Positions 1-8,986 of a stretch of 64,000 nt of DNA are shown here, in pieces (within the stretch, counting starts at the first letter, position 1; every line of letters starts with the position of its first letter). The translations under genes and the position numbers were made by a program. The notes beneath the pieces were generated by a model. It saw nothing but the letters and a program-made list of their open reading frames with translations. It was not told the origin of the DNA and made no database searches. This DNA comes from Bradyrhizobium sp. 186. GTDB taxonomy: Bacteria > Pseudomonadota > Alphaproteobacteria > Rhizobiales > Xanthobacteraceae. The stretch spans positions 3,968,001 through 4,032,000 of the forward strand of contig NZ_CP082164.1 in assembly GCF_023101685.1 (NCBI RefSeq), given 5' to 3'.

Positions 1-581
1 AGGTCGGCCTGCGCGATGCCGACATGGACAAGTATCCGCACGAGTTCTCCGGCGGCCAGCGCCAGCGCATCGCGATCGCGCGCGCGCTGATCACCCAGCC
101 GAAGCTGATCGTCGCCGACGAGCCGGTCTCCGCGCTCGACGTCTCCGTGCAGGCGCAGGTGCTCAACCTGATGCAGGACCTCCAGGAGCAGTTCGGCCTG
201 AGCTACATCCTGATCAGCCACGATCTCGCCGTCGTCGACTATCTCTGCGATGAGGTCGCGGTGATGTATCTCGGCCGGATCGTCGAGCAGGGGCGGCCTG
301 AGGACCTGTTCGAGCACTGCGCCCATCCTTATACGCGGGCGCTGCTGGACGCCGTGCCGTGGGCGCGTGCCGGCGGCGGACGGCGGCGGCGCGGGGCCCA
401 GGCAATCGCCTCGCAATCGGCGGCCGCGACCGGATGTCCCTACGTCTCGCGCTGTGCGCTGGCCGACCAGCATTGCCGCGAGGCCCTGCCTGAGTTACGC
501 AAGGTGGGCGAGGCGCATCTCGCGGCCTGCCACAAGGCGGAGGCCGTGATGGCGTTGCCCACGCCGGCCGCGGAGGGTTAG
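1..581 (+). CDS. Dipeptide/oligopeptide ABC transporter ATPase (DppF/OppF type), 5' partial
   Basis: This is the C-terminal part of an ATPase that powers peptide import at the inner membrane. The reading frame is open to the window edge, so the Walker A region lies outside. Visible are the ABC signature (SGGQRQR), Walker B with its glutamate (LIVADEP), the D-loop (SALD) and the H-loop (ILISHD). The tail has the Cys-containing segment typical of the oligopeptide-transporter C-terminal domain (GCPYVSRC, then AACH). The linker before it is rich in Gly and Arg. A family-5 binding protein follows 54 bases downstream on the same strand, which supports a peptide transport locus. Confidence 0.93.
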   Translation, partial: VGLRDADMDKYPHEFSGGQRQRIAIARALITQPKLIVADEPVSALDVSVQAQVLNLMQDLQEQFGLSYILISHDLAVVDYLCDEVAVMYLGRIVEQGRPEDLFEHCAHPYTRALLDAVPWARAGGGRRRRGAQAIASQSAAATGCPYVSRCALADQHCREALPELRKVGEAHLAACHKAEAVMALPTPAAEG

Positions 582-635
582 TCTCGCGGACAGGATTGGC
601 GTAGACTGGGACTAGAGAAGGCAGGGGAGTTACGC

Positions 636-2132
636 ATGTTCAGGAAACTATCCATCGTCGCACTCGCCGCCGCGTTCGCCGCGGCGCCTCTGCCGGTGCT
701 GGCACAAGGCAAGAAGGACAGCGTCGTCATGGCGATGGCGCTGGAGCCGCCGGGGCTCGATCCCACCAATGCGGCCGCCGCCGCGATCGCCGAAGTCACG
801 CTCTACAACATCTATGAGACGCTGACCAAGATCAACGAGGACGGCACCACCTCGCCCCTGCTGGCCGAGAGCTGGACCGCCTCGCCCGATCTGAAGACCT
901 ATACGTTCAAGCTGCGCAAGGGCGTCAAATTCCACAATGGCGAGCCGTTCGACTCCGCCGCGGTGAAGTTCTCGTTCGAGCGCAATGCTGTGCCGACCAG
1001 CACCAACAAGGACAAGAGCCTGTTCCAGAGCTTCGAGTCCGTTGCCGCGCCCGATGCCGACACGGTCGTGATCACCCTGAAAAATTCCGAGCCGAACCTG
1101 CCGTTCCTGCTGGGGCAGGCGAGCGGATCGATTGTGGAGCCGAAGAGCGCACCGACCAATGCCACGCAGCCGGTCGGGACCGGGCCCTATCAGCTCGGCG
1201 CCTGGGCCAAGGGCTCCTCGATGACGCTGACCAAATGGGCCGACTATCGCAACGCCGCCGCGATCAAGCTCTCGAAGGTGACGATCCGCTTCATCTCCGA
1301 TCCGGCGGCGCAGACCGCGGCGCTGCTTTCGGGCGATGTCGACGCGTTTCCGCGCGTCGCGGCCCAGCGCACCATCGCGCAGTTCAAGGCCGATCCGCGC
1401 TTCAACGTCCAGGTCGGCGGCTCCCGCGCCAAGACCATCGTCGCCATCAACGAGCGCAAGAAACCGCTCGATGACGTCCGCGTGCGCCGTGCCATCCTCG
1501 CCGCGATCGATCGCAAGGCGATGATCGACGGCGCGGTCGACGGTTTCGGCACGCCGATCGGCAGCTTCTACGTGCCGAGCGCGCTCGGCTATGTCGACAC
1601 CACCGGCATCAACCCCTACGACCCCGAGAAGGCCAAGAAGCTGCTCGCGGAGGCCGGCGTCACCACGCCGCTCGAGCTGTCGCTGAAGCTGCCGCCGCCG
1701 TCCTACGCGCGGCAGGGCGGCGAGATCCTCGCGGCCCAGCTTGCCAAGGTCGGCATCATCGCCAAGATCGAGAACGTCGAATGGGCGCAATGGCTGTCGC
1801 AGGTGTTCGCCGGCAATGGTCCGCACAATTTCGACCTCACCATCGTCAGCCATGTCGAGCCGTTCGATCTCGTCAAGATCACCGAGCCGGACTACTATCT
1901 CGGCTACAACAACGAGGCGTTCAACGCGCTCTACAAGCAGATCGTGTCAACGCCGGATGAAGCTGCCCGTGCAAAGCTTCTCGGCGACGCCCAGCGCATG
2001 CTGGCAACCGACGCGGTCTCCGGCTACCTGTTCCAGCCGCAGCTGATCACCATCACCAACAAGAAGCTGAAAGGCGTCTGGAAGGAAGTCCCGCAATTCG
2101 AGAACGACTTCTCGGCTTGGTATTGGGAGTAG
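636..2132 (+). CDS. ABC transporter solute-binding protein, family 5 (DppA/OppA type)
   Basis: This 498-residue periplasmic binding protein should capture peptides or similar solutes for the upstream ATPase and its permeases. The N-terminus is a Sec signal peptide (residues 1-24, ending VLAQG). The mature part has family-5 features: the early LDPTNA segment, YETL near residue 58, and the LRKGVKFHNGEPFDS motif near 92-106. The start ATG at 636 has a purine-rich ribosome site (aggggag) about 8 bases upstream. No permease genes follow, so they probably lie upstream of the window. The ligand cannot be told from sequence; nickel, dipeptide and glutathione binders share this fold. Confidence 0.93.
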   Translation: MFRKLSIVALAAAFAAAPLPVLAQGKKDSVVMAMALEPPGLDPTNAAAAAIAEVTLYNIYETLTKINEDGTTSPLLAESWTASPDLKTYTFKLRKGVKFHNGEPFDSAAVKFSFERNAVPTSTNKDKSLFQSFESVAAPDADTVVITLKNSEPNLPFLLGQASGSIVEPKSAPTNATQPVGTGPYQLGAWAKGSSMTLTKWADYRNAAAIKLSKVTIRFISDPAAQTAALLSGDVDAFPRVAAQRTIAQFKADPRFNVQVGGSRAKTIVAINERKKPLDDVRVRRAILAAIDRKAMIDGAVDGFGTPIGSFYVPSALGYVDTTGINPYDPEKAKKLLAEAGVTTPLELSLKLPPPSYARQGGEILAAQLAKVGIIAKIENVEWAQWLSQVFAGNGPHNFDLTIVSHVEPFDLVKITEPDYYLGYNNEAFNALYKQIVSTPDEAARAKLLGDAQRMLATDAVSGYLFQPQLITITNKKLKGVWKEVPQFENDFSAWYWE

Positions 2133-2250
2133 GGGGCAGCACGGGGCCCGATTTCGCGGTGCTCATGGACGGCCGCATCAAGAGCGTGATGGGATTTTTG
2201 GATCAGGTGCCTGCGCACGCGTGACGAGAGGCGCGCCGTCCGTTGCTGTG

Positions 2251-2411
2251 CCCTCTCCCCTTGTGGGAGAGGGCAGCTCCGCTCATAGACACGGACTCGC
2301 AGGGGTGAGGGCTCTCCCTCCGCACACGAATCTCGCGAGTTGAATTCGCGGAGAGAGACCCCTCATCCGGCGCTTCGCGCCACCTTCTCCCACAAGGGGA
2401 GAAGGAGAGGG
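2251..2411. repeat. Palindromic intergenic repeat, full copy
   Basis: Two near-complementary arms (2251-2273, CCTCTCCCCTTGTGGGAGAGG; and 2383-2411, its inverted relative with CTTCTCCCACAAGGGGAGAAG) enclose about 110 bases. Each arm is itself a hairpin. A single arm recurs at 35990-36010. Such palindromes are common between genes in Bradyrhizobium-type genomes. The rest of the 2133-2675 gap holds no convincing gene. Confidence 0.7.
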
Positions 2412-2675
2412 CGGTTCCACAGACGCGAGAGGCGACCAATTGACTGAAGGCTGGGTTTCGGCGGTGTCGGATCGGATCGAAGCGGGACCTCCCCCTCAAA
2501 TTCACACTCGTGCTCTGCGTTGAGCAAAAGACCAAGTAATGTCAGCTTGTTAGATCATCAGTTAAGCATCGCGCGGAGATGCACAGCAAGGTAGCTGCGC
2601 GCAAGCGTTGGGCCTCGCCACGAGAGGAGCGCGAATATCATCGCCACGCGCTCGCCTGCTGTAGGTTCACGGGTC

Positions 2676-4040
2676 ATGAGCGAAAGCATCTCGTCGGTAT
2701 TGCTCGATGCGCATTGCGCAAGAAGGCAAGGTCTCAACGCCATCGCGCAGCGACAACGCGCGCGGCTTGGCGAGGCCGTCGCCTTTGCTCGCGCCAATTC
2801 GCCCTATTATCACGACCTCTATCAGAGCCTACCGGAGCGGATTGAGGGCTCGTCCGTGCTACCGGTGGCCAATAAGCAAGAGCTCATGCATCATTTTGAC
2901 GATTGGGTCACCGACCGCGAGGTTAGTTTCGCGGCCGTCCGAGCATTCGTCGATAACCCTGAGCTGATCGGGCAACGCCTCCTTGGCAAGTATTCCGTGG
3001 CAATCACTTCGGGGAGCACCGGGACACCTGGAATAATTCTGTTGGACGCACACAATTGGACGGTCACTCTCGCTTTCTCGCTGCGCATGATAATGGGTTG
3101 GCTTAGCGCCAGCGACATATTTCGTCTCCTCGTCCGCGGCGGCCGCGCGGCGTCGGTGCTGGCGATGGGCGGCCATTACATCGGCGCAACCAGCTTTGCT
3201 GCAATCCGCACAAAATGGTCGGCGGAACGCTTACGGGCGCTTCCAGCGCAGGCGTCGTTGCGCAATCTGGTTGCGGAGTTCAATCGGTACCGCCCCGCTC
3301 TGCTCATCGGATACGCCAGCGTCATGGCCCTATTGGCCGCCGAGCAGGATGCCGGCCGCCTGCATATTCAGCCGGTGCTGGTTCTTCCGACTTCCGAAGG
3401 GCTTTCGCAGGACGGATGCGACCGGATCGCGAGGGCATTCCACGCCAAGGTCCGGACCTTTTACGCCGCGACGGAATGCTTGTTCATGGCCATCGGTTGT
3501 GAACACGGTTGGTATCATGTCAACAGCGATTGGGTGATTCTCGAACCCGTCGATGCGAGCTATCGGCCGGTTGCGCCTGGCGAGGAGTCCCATACGGTCC
3601 TTGTGAGCAATCTCGCCAATCGCGTGCAGCCGATCCTCCGCTATGATCTAGGCGACCGCATCCTGCAACGACCTGATCCTTGCCCTTGCGGCAACCCGCT
3701 TCCGGCGATCCGTGTACGCGGCCGCACTGCCGACATTCTCGCCTTTCCAACCGAACGCGGAGAGAAAGTCGCAGTGCCACGGCTCGCGCTTGAGATCGAT
3801 CACGTTCCCGGTGTGGAGTTGTTTCAGATCGTGCAGACCGCGCCAACACAATTGCGCGTTCGCCTACATCCCGCACCCGACGCCGATCCAAACCGGGTTT
3901 GGCGGGCGGTGCATTCCGAATTGACCAAGCTGTTGAATGCGCATGGGCTTAGTCACGTCTCTGTTGAGTTGGCCGCCGAACCGCCAGTTCCGTCTTCCGC
4001 CGGAAAGTACCGCACCGTCATCCCACTTCTGAGCGCTTGA
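2676..4040 (+). CDS. Orphan adenylate-forming enzyme, phenylacetate-CoA ligase/CapK-like
   Basis: This 454-residue protein belongs to the ANL superfamily, the branch of PaaK and CapK, which activates a carboxylic acid as an acyl-adenylate. The P-loop-like motif TSGSTGTPG lies at residues 111-119. Further on are the YAATE motif (adenine/acyl site) and YDLGDR, followed by PCPCGNPLPAIRVRGR, a pattern shared with PaaK-type ligases. No acyl carrier protein, thioesterase or degradation genes sit beside it, so the substrate and acceptor are unknown. It stands alone at the left edge of the accessory region. The ATG at 2676 was chosen because the protein aligns from its N-terminal helices; the ribosome site is weak. 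Confidence 0.8.
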   Translation: MSESISSVLLDAHCARRQGLNAIAQRQRARLGEAVAFARANSPYYHDLYQSLPERIEGSSVLPVANKQELMHHFDDWVTDREVSFAAVRAFVDNPELIGQRLLGKYSVAITSGSTGTPGIILLDAHNWTVTLAFSLRMIMGWLSASDIFRLLVRGGRAASVLAMGGHYIGATSFAAIRTKWSAERLRALPAQASLRNLVAEFNRYRPALLIGYASVMALLAAEQDAGRLHIQPVLVLPTSEGLSQDGCDRIARAFHAKVRTFYAATECLFMAIGCEHGWYHVNSDWVILEPVDASYRPVAPGEESHTVLVSNLANRVQPILRYDLGDRILQRPDPCPCGNPLPAIRVRGRTADILAFPTERGEKVAVPRLALEIDHVPGVELFQIVQTAPTQLRVRLHPAPDADPNRVWRAVHSELTKLLNAHGLSHVSVELAAEPPVPSSAGKYRTVIPLLSA

Positions 4041-4198
4041 AGACTGATGAGAGCTTAGGGCGGATCGCGCTGCTGCGGAACGGCTACACCCGTACCTTTC
4101 TATTGAGCCCGAAGCGGTGATCGCGCGCAGGACATATCTCATCAGGATGCAGCCGCGGCCGCGCACGGGCGGGTATAGCATAGTTGGTTTTCTGCCCC

Positions 4199-4474
4199 TT
4201 ATTTCTTTGTACTGCTGGTATCCGGCTTCGAACTCGATCCTGTGGTCGTCTGCTGACCAGGCGCGCTTTCAGAATGACCGGGAGCGGCCGTGGTGTTCTT
4301 CTGGTGACCTGGAGCATACTCTGAAACGCCAGGTGCCGTGGACTTGGCGTTGGGTTCCTGCATCTGTTGGCCGGGTGCATACTGCGAAGCTCCCGGCGAG
4401 TCCTTCGTATCCGTTTGAGCGGAGGCTGACGTGGCAAGCGGCAGAGCGCCAATTACATCAACTGTTTTTATCAT
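4199..4474 (-). CDS. Small exported protein with APGQQ-type repeats
   Basis: A 91-residue protein begins with a probable signal peptide (ends near SASAQT). The rest is low complexity with three imperfect repeats built on [S/H]xYAPGQQ: ASQYAPGQQ, VSEYAPGHQ and HSESAPGQQ. It ends in a Ser/Thr/Lys-rich tail. There is no catalytic motif. A gagg ribosome site precedes the ATG. Similar repeat proteins are, to my knowledge, frequent in Bradyrhizobium and uncharacterised. A structural or cell-envelope role is only a guess. Confidence 0.7.
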   Translation of the reverse strand: MIKTVDVIGALPLATSASAQTDTKDSPGASQYAPGQQMQEPNAKSTAPGVSEYAPGHQKNTTAAPGHSESAPGQQTTTGSSSKPDTSSTKK

Positions 4475-4648
4475 GGCTTAATCATCCTCAAGACTTGCGG
4501 TCAGCTCCAGCGGTTGACGATGGTGGTCGTTCCAGGGTTTCTGCTCGGCGCTGGGTGAAGATCGGTTTCGGTCACCGCCGCCCTAGGGCACATCGGTCGG
4601 ACGCTGCCAGTTGGCCCGGTTGAGTCAAGCCACCGAGCGGATGCGGAG

Positions 4649-4810
4649 TTAAATGTCGGCACCTTTGTTTTGGTCGCCACGCTCTTCTGCGCCCTGCAAT
4701 TCCCTCTGCGCTTGGTGCCAGAACTCGTCTTCGCGTCCTTCGGGTTTGCCCGCTTGCTCCCACAGTTCGAACGCGCGTTTCCGTATCTGCTCTTCTGTTG
4801 GGTGAGCCAT
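4649..4810 (-). CDS. DUF2934-type small protein
   Basis: The 53-residue protein starts MAHPTEEQIRKRAFELWEQ and contains the WEQAGKPEGREDEFWHQAQ segment that defines the DUF2934 family (helix-turn-helix-like arrangement with xWxxAGxPxGxxxxFWxxA). The reading frame extends further upstream, but the family begins at this methionine, so the start was placed at 4810. The function of the family is unknown. It lies among relics and is not in an operon. Confidence 0.8.
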   Translation of the reverse strand: MAHPTEEQIRKRAFELWEQAGKPEGREDEFWHQAQRELQGAEERGDQNKGADI

Positions 4811-4949
4811 GATGAATTCTCCGAGAGCGCAGGTCCCGCCTTCGGGAGGTACTAGGGCGGGGCCGTCGGCCAATCTTACTTGTGGCCCAAACAGCCAATT
4901 CCGGGCTGAGGAGAGTTGTTCCTTGGTTCAGCTATGCCGCTGTCCGATC

Positions 4950-5085
4950 TTGCTCGTCCTCGCCTCGCATCACAATCTTGAGCGCGTCATCCGGCAATGG
5001 CCGCTGGAGCGCTCCCCCTCATCCCAAGGCGATGCCGGTGATCCTGACGACCGATGAAGAGCGCGGCGTCTGCATGCGCGGCCCC
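4950..5085. pseudogene. SRAP (YedK-like) gene relic, internally inverted
   Basis: Two adjacent pieces of the 3' end of an SRAP gene lie on opposite strands. On the minus strand (about 5015 down to 4955) the translation reads [17 protein letters not shown]. On the plus strand (about 5025 to 5080) it reads [17 protein letters not shown]. In the intact family these two stretches follow one another on one strand, as they nearly do at 31628-31848, so a small inversion has occurred inside a decaying copy. SRAP proteins bind abasic sites in single-stranded DNA through an N-terminal Cys, which is absent here. Confidence 0.6.
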
Positions 5086-5119
5086 TGCCGTTGCCGGCTG
5101 CAATCCCGGCGACTGGTGG

Positions 5120-5319
5120 GACCGATTGTGTTGAAAAACTCGAAAGTCGCGGGGCTCCAAAAATCTCGCAAATGTAGCGCATTGGCGATTTCAGCCGCTG
5201 CAAGGCTCCGTAGAATCGATACGAGGGCCAGCGATCGTTTTTGCGGCGAGAGAGACGCACCAGCGGTCCTGAGAATTTTCACTCATCAGCGAGAAAGGAC
5301 TTTTTCAACACGATCGGCC
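5120..5319. mobile_element. MITE-like element A with 22-bp inverted ends
   Basis: The 200-bp segment has imperfect terminal inverted repeats of 22 bases (5120-5141 and 5298-5319; 19 of 22 match; core CGATTGTGTTGAAAAACTC on the left). No transposase is encoded. The ends and the subterminal motif CCAAAAATCTCGC resemble element B at 13681-13908, so both probably derive from the same parent insertion sequence. No clear target duplication was found. Confidence 0.6.
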
Positions 5320-5330
5320 AAAGTCTGGAC

Positions 5331-5470
5331 TCACGTACGGTAGGAAGAGGCTATTCGATCTCCTCGTCGCGCAATAGGCGTCTGCAGAATTGTCAGCCCA
5401 AGCGCCTTCGCGGTCTTGAGATTGACGACGAGCTCGAAGGTATTAGGTGCTCCACCGGCCGGTGTCGCCC
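5331..5470 (-). pseudogene. Fragment of an ABC solute-binding protein (PF04392 type), C-terminus
   Basis: The minus strand reads APNTFELVVNLKTAKALGLT in one frame, the conserved C-terminal strand and helix of the PF04392 substrate-binding family; the intact homologue at 51575-52609 ends with the related stretch [19 protein letters not shown]. Only about 45 codons remain and the tail is altered, so this is a relic joined to the right of MITE-like element A. Confidence 0.6.
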
Positions 5471-5477
5471 CTTTAAG

Positions 5478-5749
5478 GATCCACCAAGGGCATCGTCATC
5501 TATGGCGACCGAAAAATGCCCGCAGGAACTGCCTTCAATCTGACCGGTGGTGGCACGCAAAATTTTGGCGGCGCCATCTACCTGCCAAAGGCCAATCTGA
5601 GCTTCAGCGGCGGTAATGGGACGAGCACCTCCTGCACCAAGATCATCGCGGATACCTTGACATTCACTGGCACATCGAACGTTCAGGTTAACTGCTCTGC
5701 GCTCGGCACCGCCACGATCGGCGGCCAAACCGCGCAGCTCATCGAATGA
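5478..5749 (+). pseudogene. TadG-like pilus assembly protein, C-terminal remnant
   Basis: Only the last 90 codons of a larger gene remain; an in-frame TAA sits immediately upstream of the fragment (about 5475). The remaining sequence (GIVIYGDRKM, then GGTQNFGGAIYLPKANLSFSGG) resembles the polymer-like C-terminal domain of TadG-type proteins, which combine a VWA domain with secretion by the Tad system. It is followed 11 bases later by two TadE-like genes, so it once formed the first gene of a tad-like operon. An internal ATG at 5516 could still start a short product, but that would lack the VWA part. Confidence 0.6.
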
Positions 5750-5759
5750 GGTTGGCCTC

Positions 5760-6260
5760 TTGAAACAAACTCTATCACTCAAAAACCAAGTCCGATGGTT
5801 TGGCAAAGTACGGGATCTCGTTCATGTCGCTGTCGCCGATAAAAGCGGCGCAGCTGCAATCGAGTTCGCATTCATGATCCCGCTGCTATCCCTGATGGTG
5901 GTCTCAGTAAGCGATATTGGGCTTGCCGTATATCGCAAAATGCAAGTGGAGGATGCGGCGCAAGCGGGAGCTCAATACGCCATTGTGCACGGCTTTGATA
6001 TGAGCGGCATTTCGAGCGCGGTAACGAGCGCTACGAATTCCACAGCCATCACTGCGTCACCGAGCCCTGTTCAGTTTTGCGGTTGCCCCACGAGCACGGG
6101 AGTTAGCTCAGTTAGTTGCGGGACGGTTTGCACGGGCGGTGCGCAGGCCGGCACGTATGCGACGGTCTCGGCGCAGGCGACGTACTATACCCTGATCAAC
6201 TATCAGATTGTCGGTGCCACCTACACCTACAACGCTCAATCCACCGCGAGGCTGCAGTGA
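5760..6260 (+). CDS. TadE-like pseudopilin
   Basis: The 166-residue protein has a short cytoplasmic N-terminus, the TadE/TadG motif KSGAAAIEFAFMIPLL and one hydrophobic segment (about residues 36-58), then a periplasmic domain with several Cys (FCGCPTS, SCGTVC). TadE-like proteins are minor pseudopilins that a prepilin peptidase cleaves; they support assembly of Flp/Tad pili. The reading frame looks intact. The gene overlaps the next one by four bases. The main Tad machinery (ATPase, prepilins, secretin) is not in the window, so the pair may be non-functional or work with machinery elsewhere. The start codon appears to be TTG at 5760. Confidence 0.75.
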   Translation: MKQTLSLKNQVRWFGKVRDLVHVAVADKSGAAAIEFAFMIPLLSLMVVSVSDIGLAVYRKMQVEDAAQAGAQYAIVHGFDMSGISSAVTSATNSTAITASPSPVQFCGCPTSTGVSSVSCGTVCTGGAQAGTYATVSAQATYYTLINYQIVGATYTYNAQSTARLQ

Positions 6261-6634
6261 AAGTCACAGCGCTATGGCGAGACGATCGCGGAGCGTCGGC
6301 GCTCGAATTCGCGATGACCGCTCCGGTCTTTTTTCTTTTCGTATTTGGGATCATCGAGTTCGGACTGCTGTTTTGGACCCAGCTCGGTCTGCAACACGGG
6401 ACCGAAATGGCGGCACGCTGCGCCAGCGTCAATCCGAAGCTCTGCCCAGGCAGCAACGAAATCACGAGCTATGCTGCCCAGCAGGCATTCGGCCTGGATC
6501 TCCCAGCGCAAACGTTCACCTACTCCACGCCGACGTGTGGCAGTCTGGTCAGCGCAAGTTATGCATTTCAGTTTCCGCAAGTGCTCAATCTCTCGCCACT
6601 GACTCTGACTGCACAGGCGTGCTTTCCGAGCTAA
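6257..6634 (+). CDS. TadE-like pseudopilin, second copy
   Basis: The 125-residue protein starts with GTG at 6257, overlapping the stop of the preceding gene (GTGA). The N-terminus carries DDRGASALEFAMTAPVF followed by a hydrophobic segment (FFLFVFGIIEFGLLFW), the TadE hallmark. The periplasmic part has paired cysteines (RCASVNPKLC, PTCGSL). The longer upstream frame was rejected because it is out of family and overlaps the first TadE gene. Same probable role as its neighbour: minor pseudopilin of a Tad-type system. Confidence 0.75.
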   Translation: MKVTALWRDDRGASALEFAMTAPVFFLFVFGIIEFGLLFWTQLGLQHGTEMAARCASVNPKLCPGSNEITSYAAQQAFGLDLPAQTFTYSTPTCGSLVSASYAFQFPQVLNLSPLTLTAQACFPS

Positions 6635-6925
6635 ACACTGTCCTTTGCGGCTAAGTGCGTACTGACGTCCCGTGGAGAAGCAAGCTAACCGTGTCTGATC
6701 ATACTCTTGTCCCCGGTCCCCGGTGCCGCGCATGGCTCGTATGGCTTTGGCGGAGTCACCAGCACATTAGGGCCACGCTACCGCCGAGACCCTTTTCTGC
6801 TGCTGGCAACTGTGGTCACCGTGAGATTTTTTATCTCTCCGCTGAGAATATTGACGTGCCAAAGCGCCATTGGCCTGCCGGGAGTGATGACCGACTAGCA
6901 CTACTTTGGCAGATTTGTCGGTCTG

Positions 6926-7961
6926 GTGAGACAATCAGGATTCCCGAATCGATTTTTCAATGATTCATGGAGGGCGGCTTTTGGAGGGCCGACCATGGCG
7001 AACGCGACGTCGGATTGGGAAGACCAGCTCGAGCGTTGGCTGAAGCCATTCCGGGATCGCTTGGGTCATAAGGCCCGGCGGCGGATGTGTCCGCGTTACA
7101 TTGCGGGGCTGATCGGCCCTGGTGAGCGCAAGAGCATTCAACCGATGGCGGAGCGCTTTGCCGCGGGCGATTACGATCAGCTGCACCATTTCATCGCCGA
7201 TGGCGTCTGGGATGCGACACTGCTGGAGACAGAGCTGCTCAAGGAGGCCGACCGGCTCGTCGGCGGCGATGATGCGGTGCTGGCTATCGACGACACCGCG
7301 GTGCCGAACGCGCACGGTGAAGTGCCGGTGATGATCGAATACCGAACGCCACGATCCAAGCCAGAGATCGCTTTGGCGGAGATTGATCGTGCGATGGCAG
7401 CTGGCGTGCGCTTCGGCTGTGTGCTGGCGGACGCGGGCTACGGCCTCAGTGCGCCGTTTCGACAAGGGCTCACGGCACGCGGGCTTACCTGGGCCGTTGG
7501 CGTCCCCCGTCATCTCAAGGTGTACCCATTCGGCGTCAAGCTGATCTGGCCAGTTGCAATGCGGGCCGCCCCCGCAAGCGATACATTCCGGACATTCTGT
7601 CGAGGGCAGCCGAAGACATGGTCGCCGATTCAAAGTGGCAAACTGTAAGCTGGCGAAACGGGACCAAGGGTCGATTGAAAGCCCGTTTTGCCGCGGTTTG
7701 GGCGCGGATTGCCGATGGGCCGCCCCAGCGGATCAAGGATAAGGGCCAGCAGCATCTTCCCGGCGAGGAGGCTTGGCTGATGGGCGAGCACCGGACGTCG
7801 GGGGAAAAGAAATACTATCTCGCCAACCTGCCCGCCGCGACAGATCTGCGCACGTTAGCTGCCATCATCAAGGCACGATGGATTTGCGAACAGGCCCATC
7901 AGCAGTTGAAAGAGGAACTCGGGCTTGATCACTTTGAAGGGCGATCCTGGCAAGGTCTGCC
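6926..7961 (+). pseudogene. IS701-type transposase, deleted and frameshifted
   Basis: The first part translates to [21 protein letters not shown] and [10 protein letters not shown], as in IS701-group DDE transposases. The catalytic region is damaged in three ways. An internal deletion joins HGEVPVM directly to [12 protein letters not shown] near 7325-7345. A frameshift near 7555-7610 moves the continuation ([19 protein letters not shown]) to another frame. The 3' end stops after HFEGRSWQGL near 7961. The left end carries gtcggtctggtgagacaatc near 6917, probably near the original terminus. The remaining copy cannot transpose. Confidence 0.85.
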
Positions 7962-8139
7962 CAGTCTCCGAGACACGCCGCCCTGGTATGGTGAGCCCTG
8001 CCATGCCTCTCCCGAACGGCCACCCTCATGTGTCCGGCGAAAGCCTATCCCGGGAACGTGAATTGACGAGATACGCCTTTCCGCTTTCGGCGACAGCCGC
8101 TGCATGTCAACATTGCACTTGTGACGCGGAGGTCCACAC

Positions 8140-8976
8140 ATGCAGATTCGGTGGGGCGTCTCCATTGGATCGTTTTTCGTTGCGGGGTTACTCGCGGGGA
8201 GCAGCATCGCCGGTGTCGGCGGACGGCAGGAGTCCACAGACAAACAGACGACGCCAACGGTCGACGTCGAACTGGTCATCGCGGTCGATGTCTCCTACTC
8301 GATGGATCTCGACGAACTGGCAATCCAGCGGGAGGGTTATGCCCAGGCCATCGTATCGAAGGAGTTCCTCCAGGCGCTGAGGGGCGGTCCGAACGGTAAG
8401 ATTTCGATCACGTATTTCGAGTGGTCGGCGTCCAGTGATCAGAAGCTGATTATTCCTTGGCGGATGATCGACGGTCCCGAGACGGCCGATGCCGTCGCCA
8501 ACGAAATCATGCGGACGCCCGTCCGGCGAGGGTCGCGCACATCGATCTCCGGCGCCATCTTGTACGCGATGCCCCTCTTCGACGAGAACCCGAACCGAGG
8601 TTTCCGGCGCGTGATCGACATTTCAGGCGACGGTCCCAACAACAACGGCCCGCCGATCACGCCCGCCCGCGACGAAGCACTCGGAAAGGGCATCGTCATC
8701 AACGGCCTGCCGATCATGGTGAAGGAGCCATCCTATTCCTCGATGGATATCGAGAATCTCGACTGGTACTACGAAGACTGCGTCGTAGGAGGGCCAGGTT
8801 CCTTCGTCGTGACGATCACGGATCGCGACAAATTCAAGGAAGCGATCCGCACGAAACTCCTGCTCGAGGTGGCAGGCAGGACGCCGGGACGTCGGTTGGT
8901 GCCGGTCGCGGAGAAGGAGCCGCGCGTAAGCTGCACGATCGGCGAGAAGATCTGGCAGGATCGCTGGGGTCGCTAG
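8140..8976 (+). CDS. DUF1194 protein with von Willebrand factor A fold
   Basis: This 278-residue protein has an N-terminal hydrophobic signal (residues 5-25) and a VWA domain with an intact MIDAS motif (AVDVSYSMD; D50, S52, S54). The later segments RRGSRTSISGAI and RRVIDISGDGPNNNG match DUF1194. VWA domains bind metal and mediate protein contacts, so it is probably an exported binding protein; no partner is evident. The start ATG at 8140 has a good ribosome site (cggaggt). It converges with the truncated ABC ATPase, ten bases away. Function beyond this is unknown. Confidence 0.85.
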   Translation: MQIRWGVSIGSFFVAGLLAGSSIAGVGGRQESTDKQTTPTVDVELVIAVDVSYSMDLDELAIQREGYAQAIVSKEFLQALRGGPNGKISITYFEWSASSDQKLIIPWRMIDGPETADAVANEIMRTPVRRGSRTSISGAILYAMPLFDENPNRGFRRVIDISGDGPNNNGPPITPARDEALGKGIVINGLPIMVKEPSYSSMDIENLDWYYEDCVVGGPGSFVVTITDRDKFKEAIRTKLLLEVAGRTPGRRLVPVAEKEPRVSCTIGEKIWQDRWGR

Positions 8977-8986
8977 GATTGGAGGC

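Noticed and set aside
648..1853. 401-codon frame opposite the solute-binding protein gene
   Set aside because: Composition is dominated by Arg, Gly and Leu; the plus-strand gene has a signal peptide and family motifs.
6707..6898. 63-codon frame with a hydrophobic part between the TadE genes and the IS701 relic
   Set aside because: No ribosome site, no recognised family; hydrophobicity alone is not enough.
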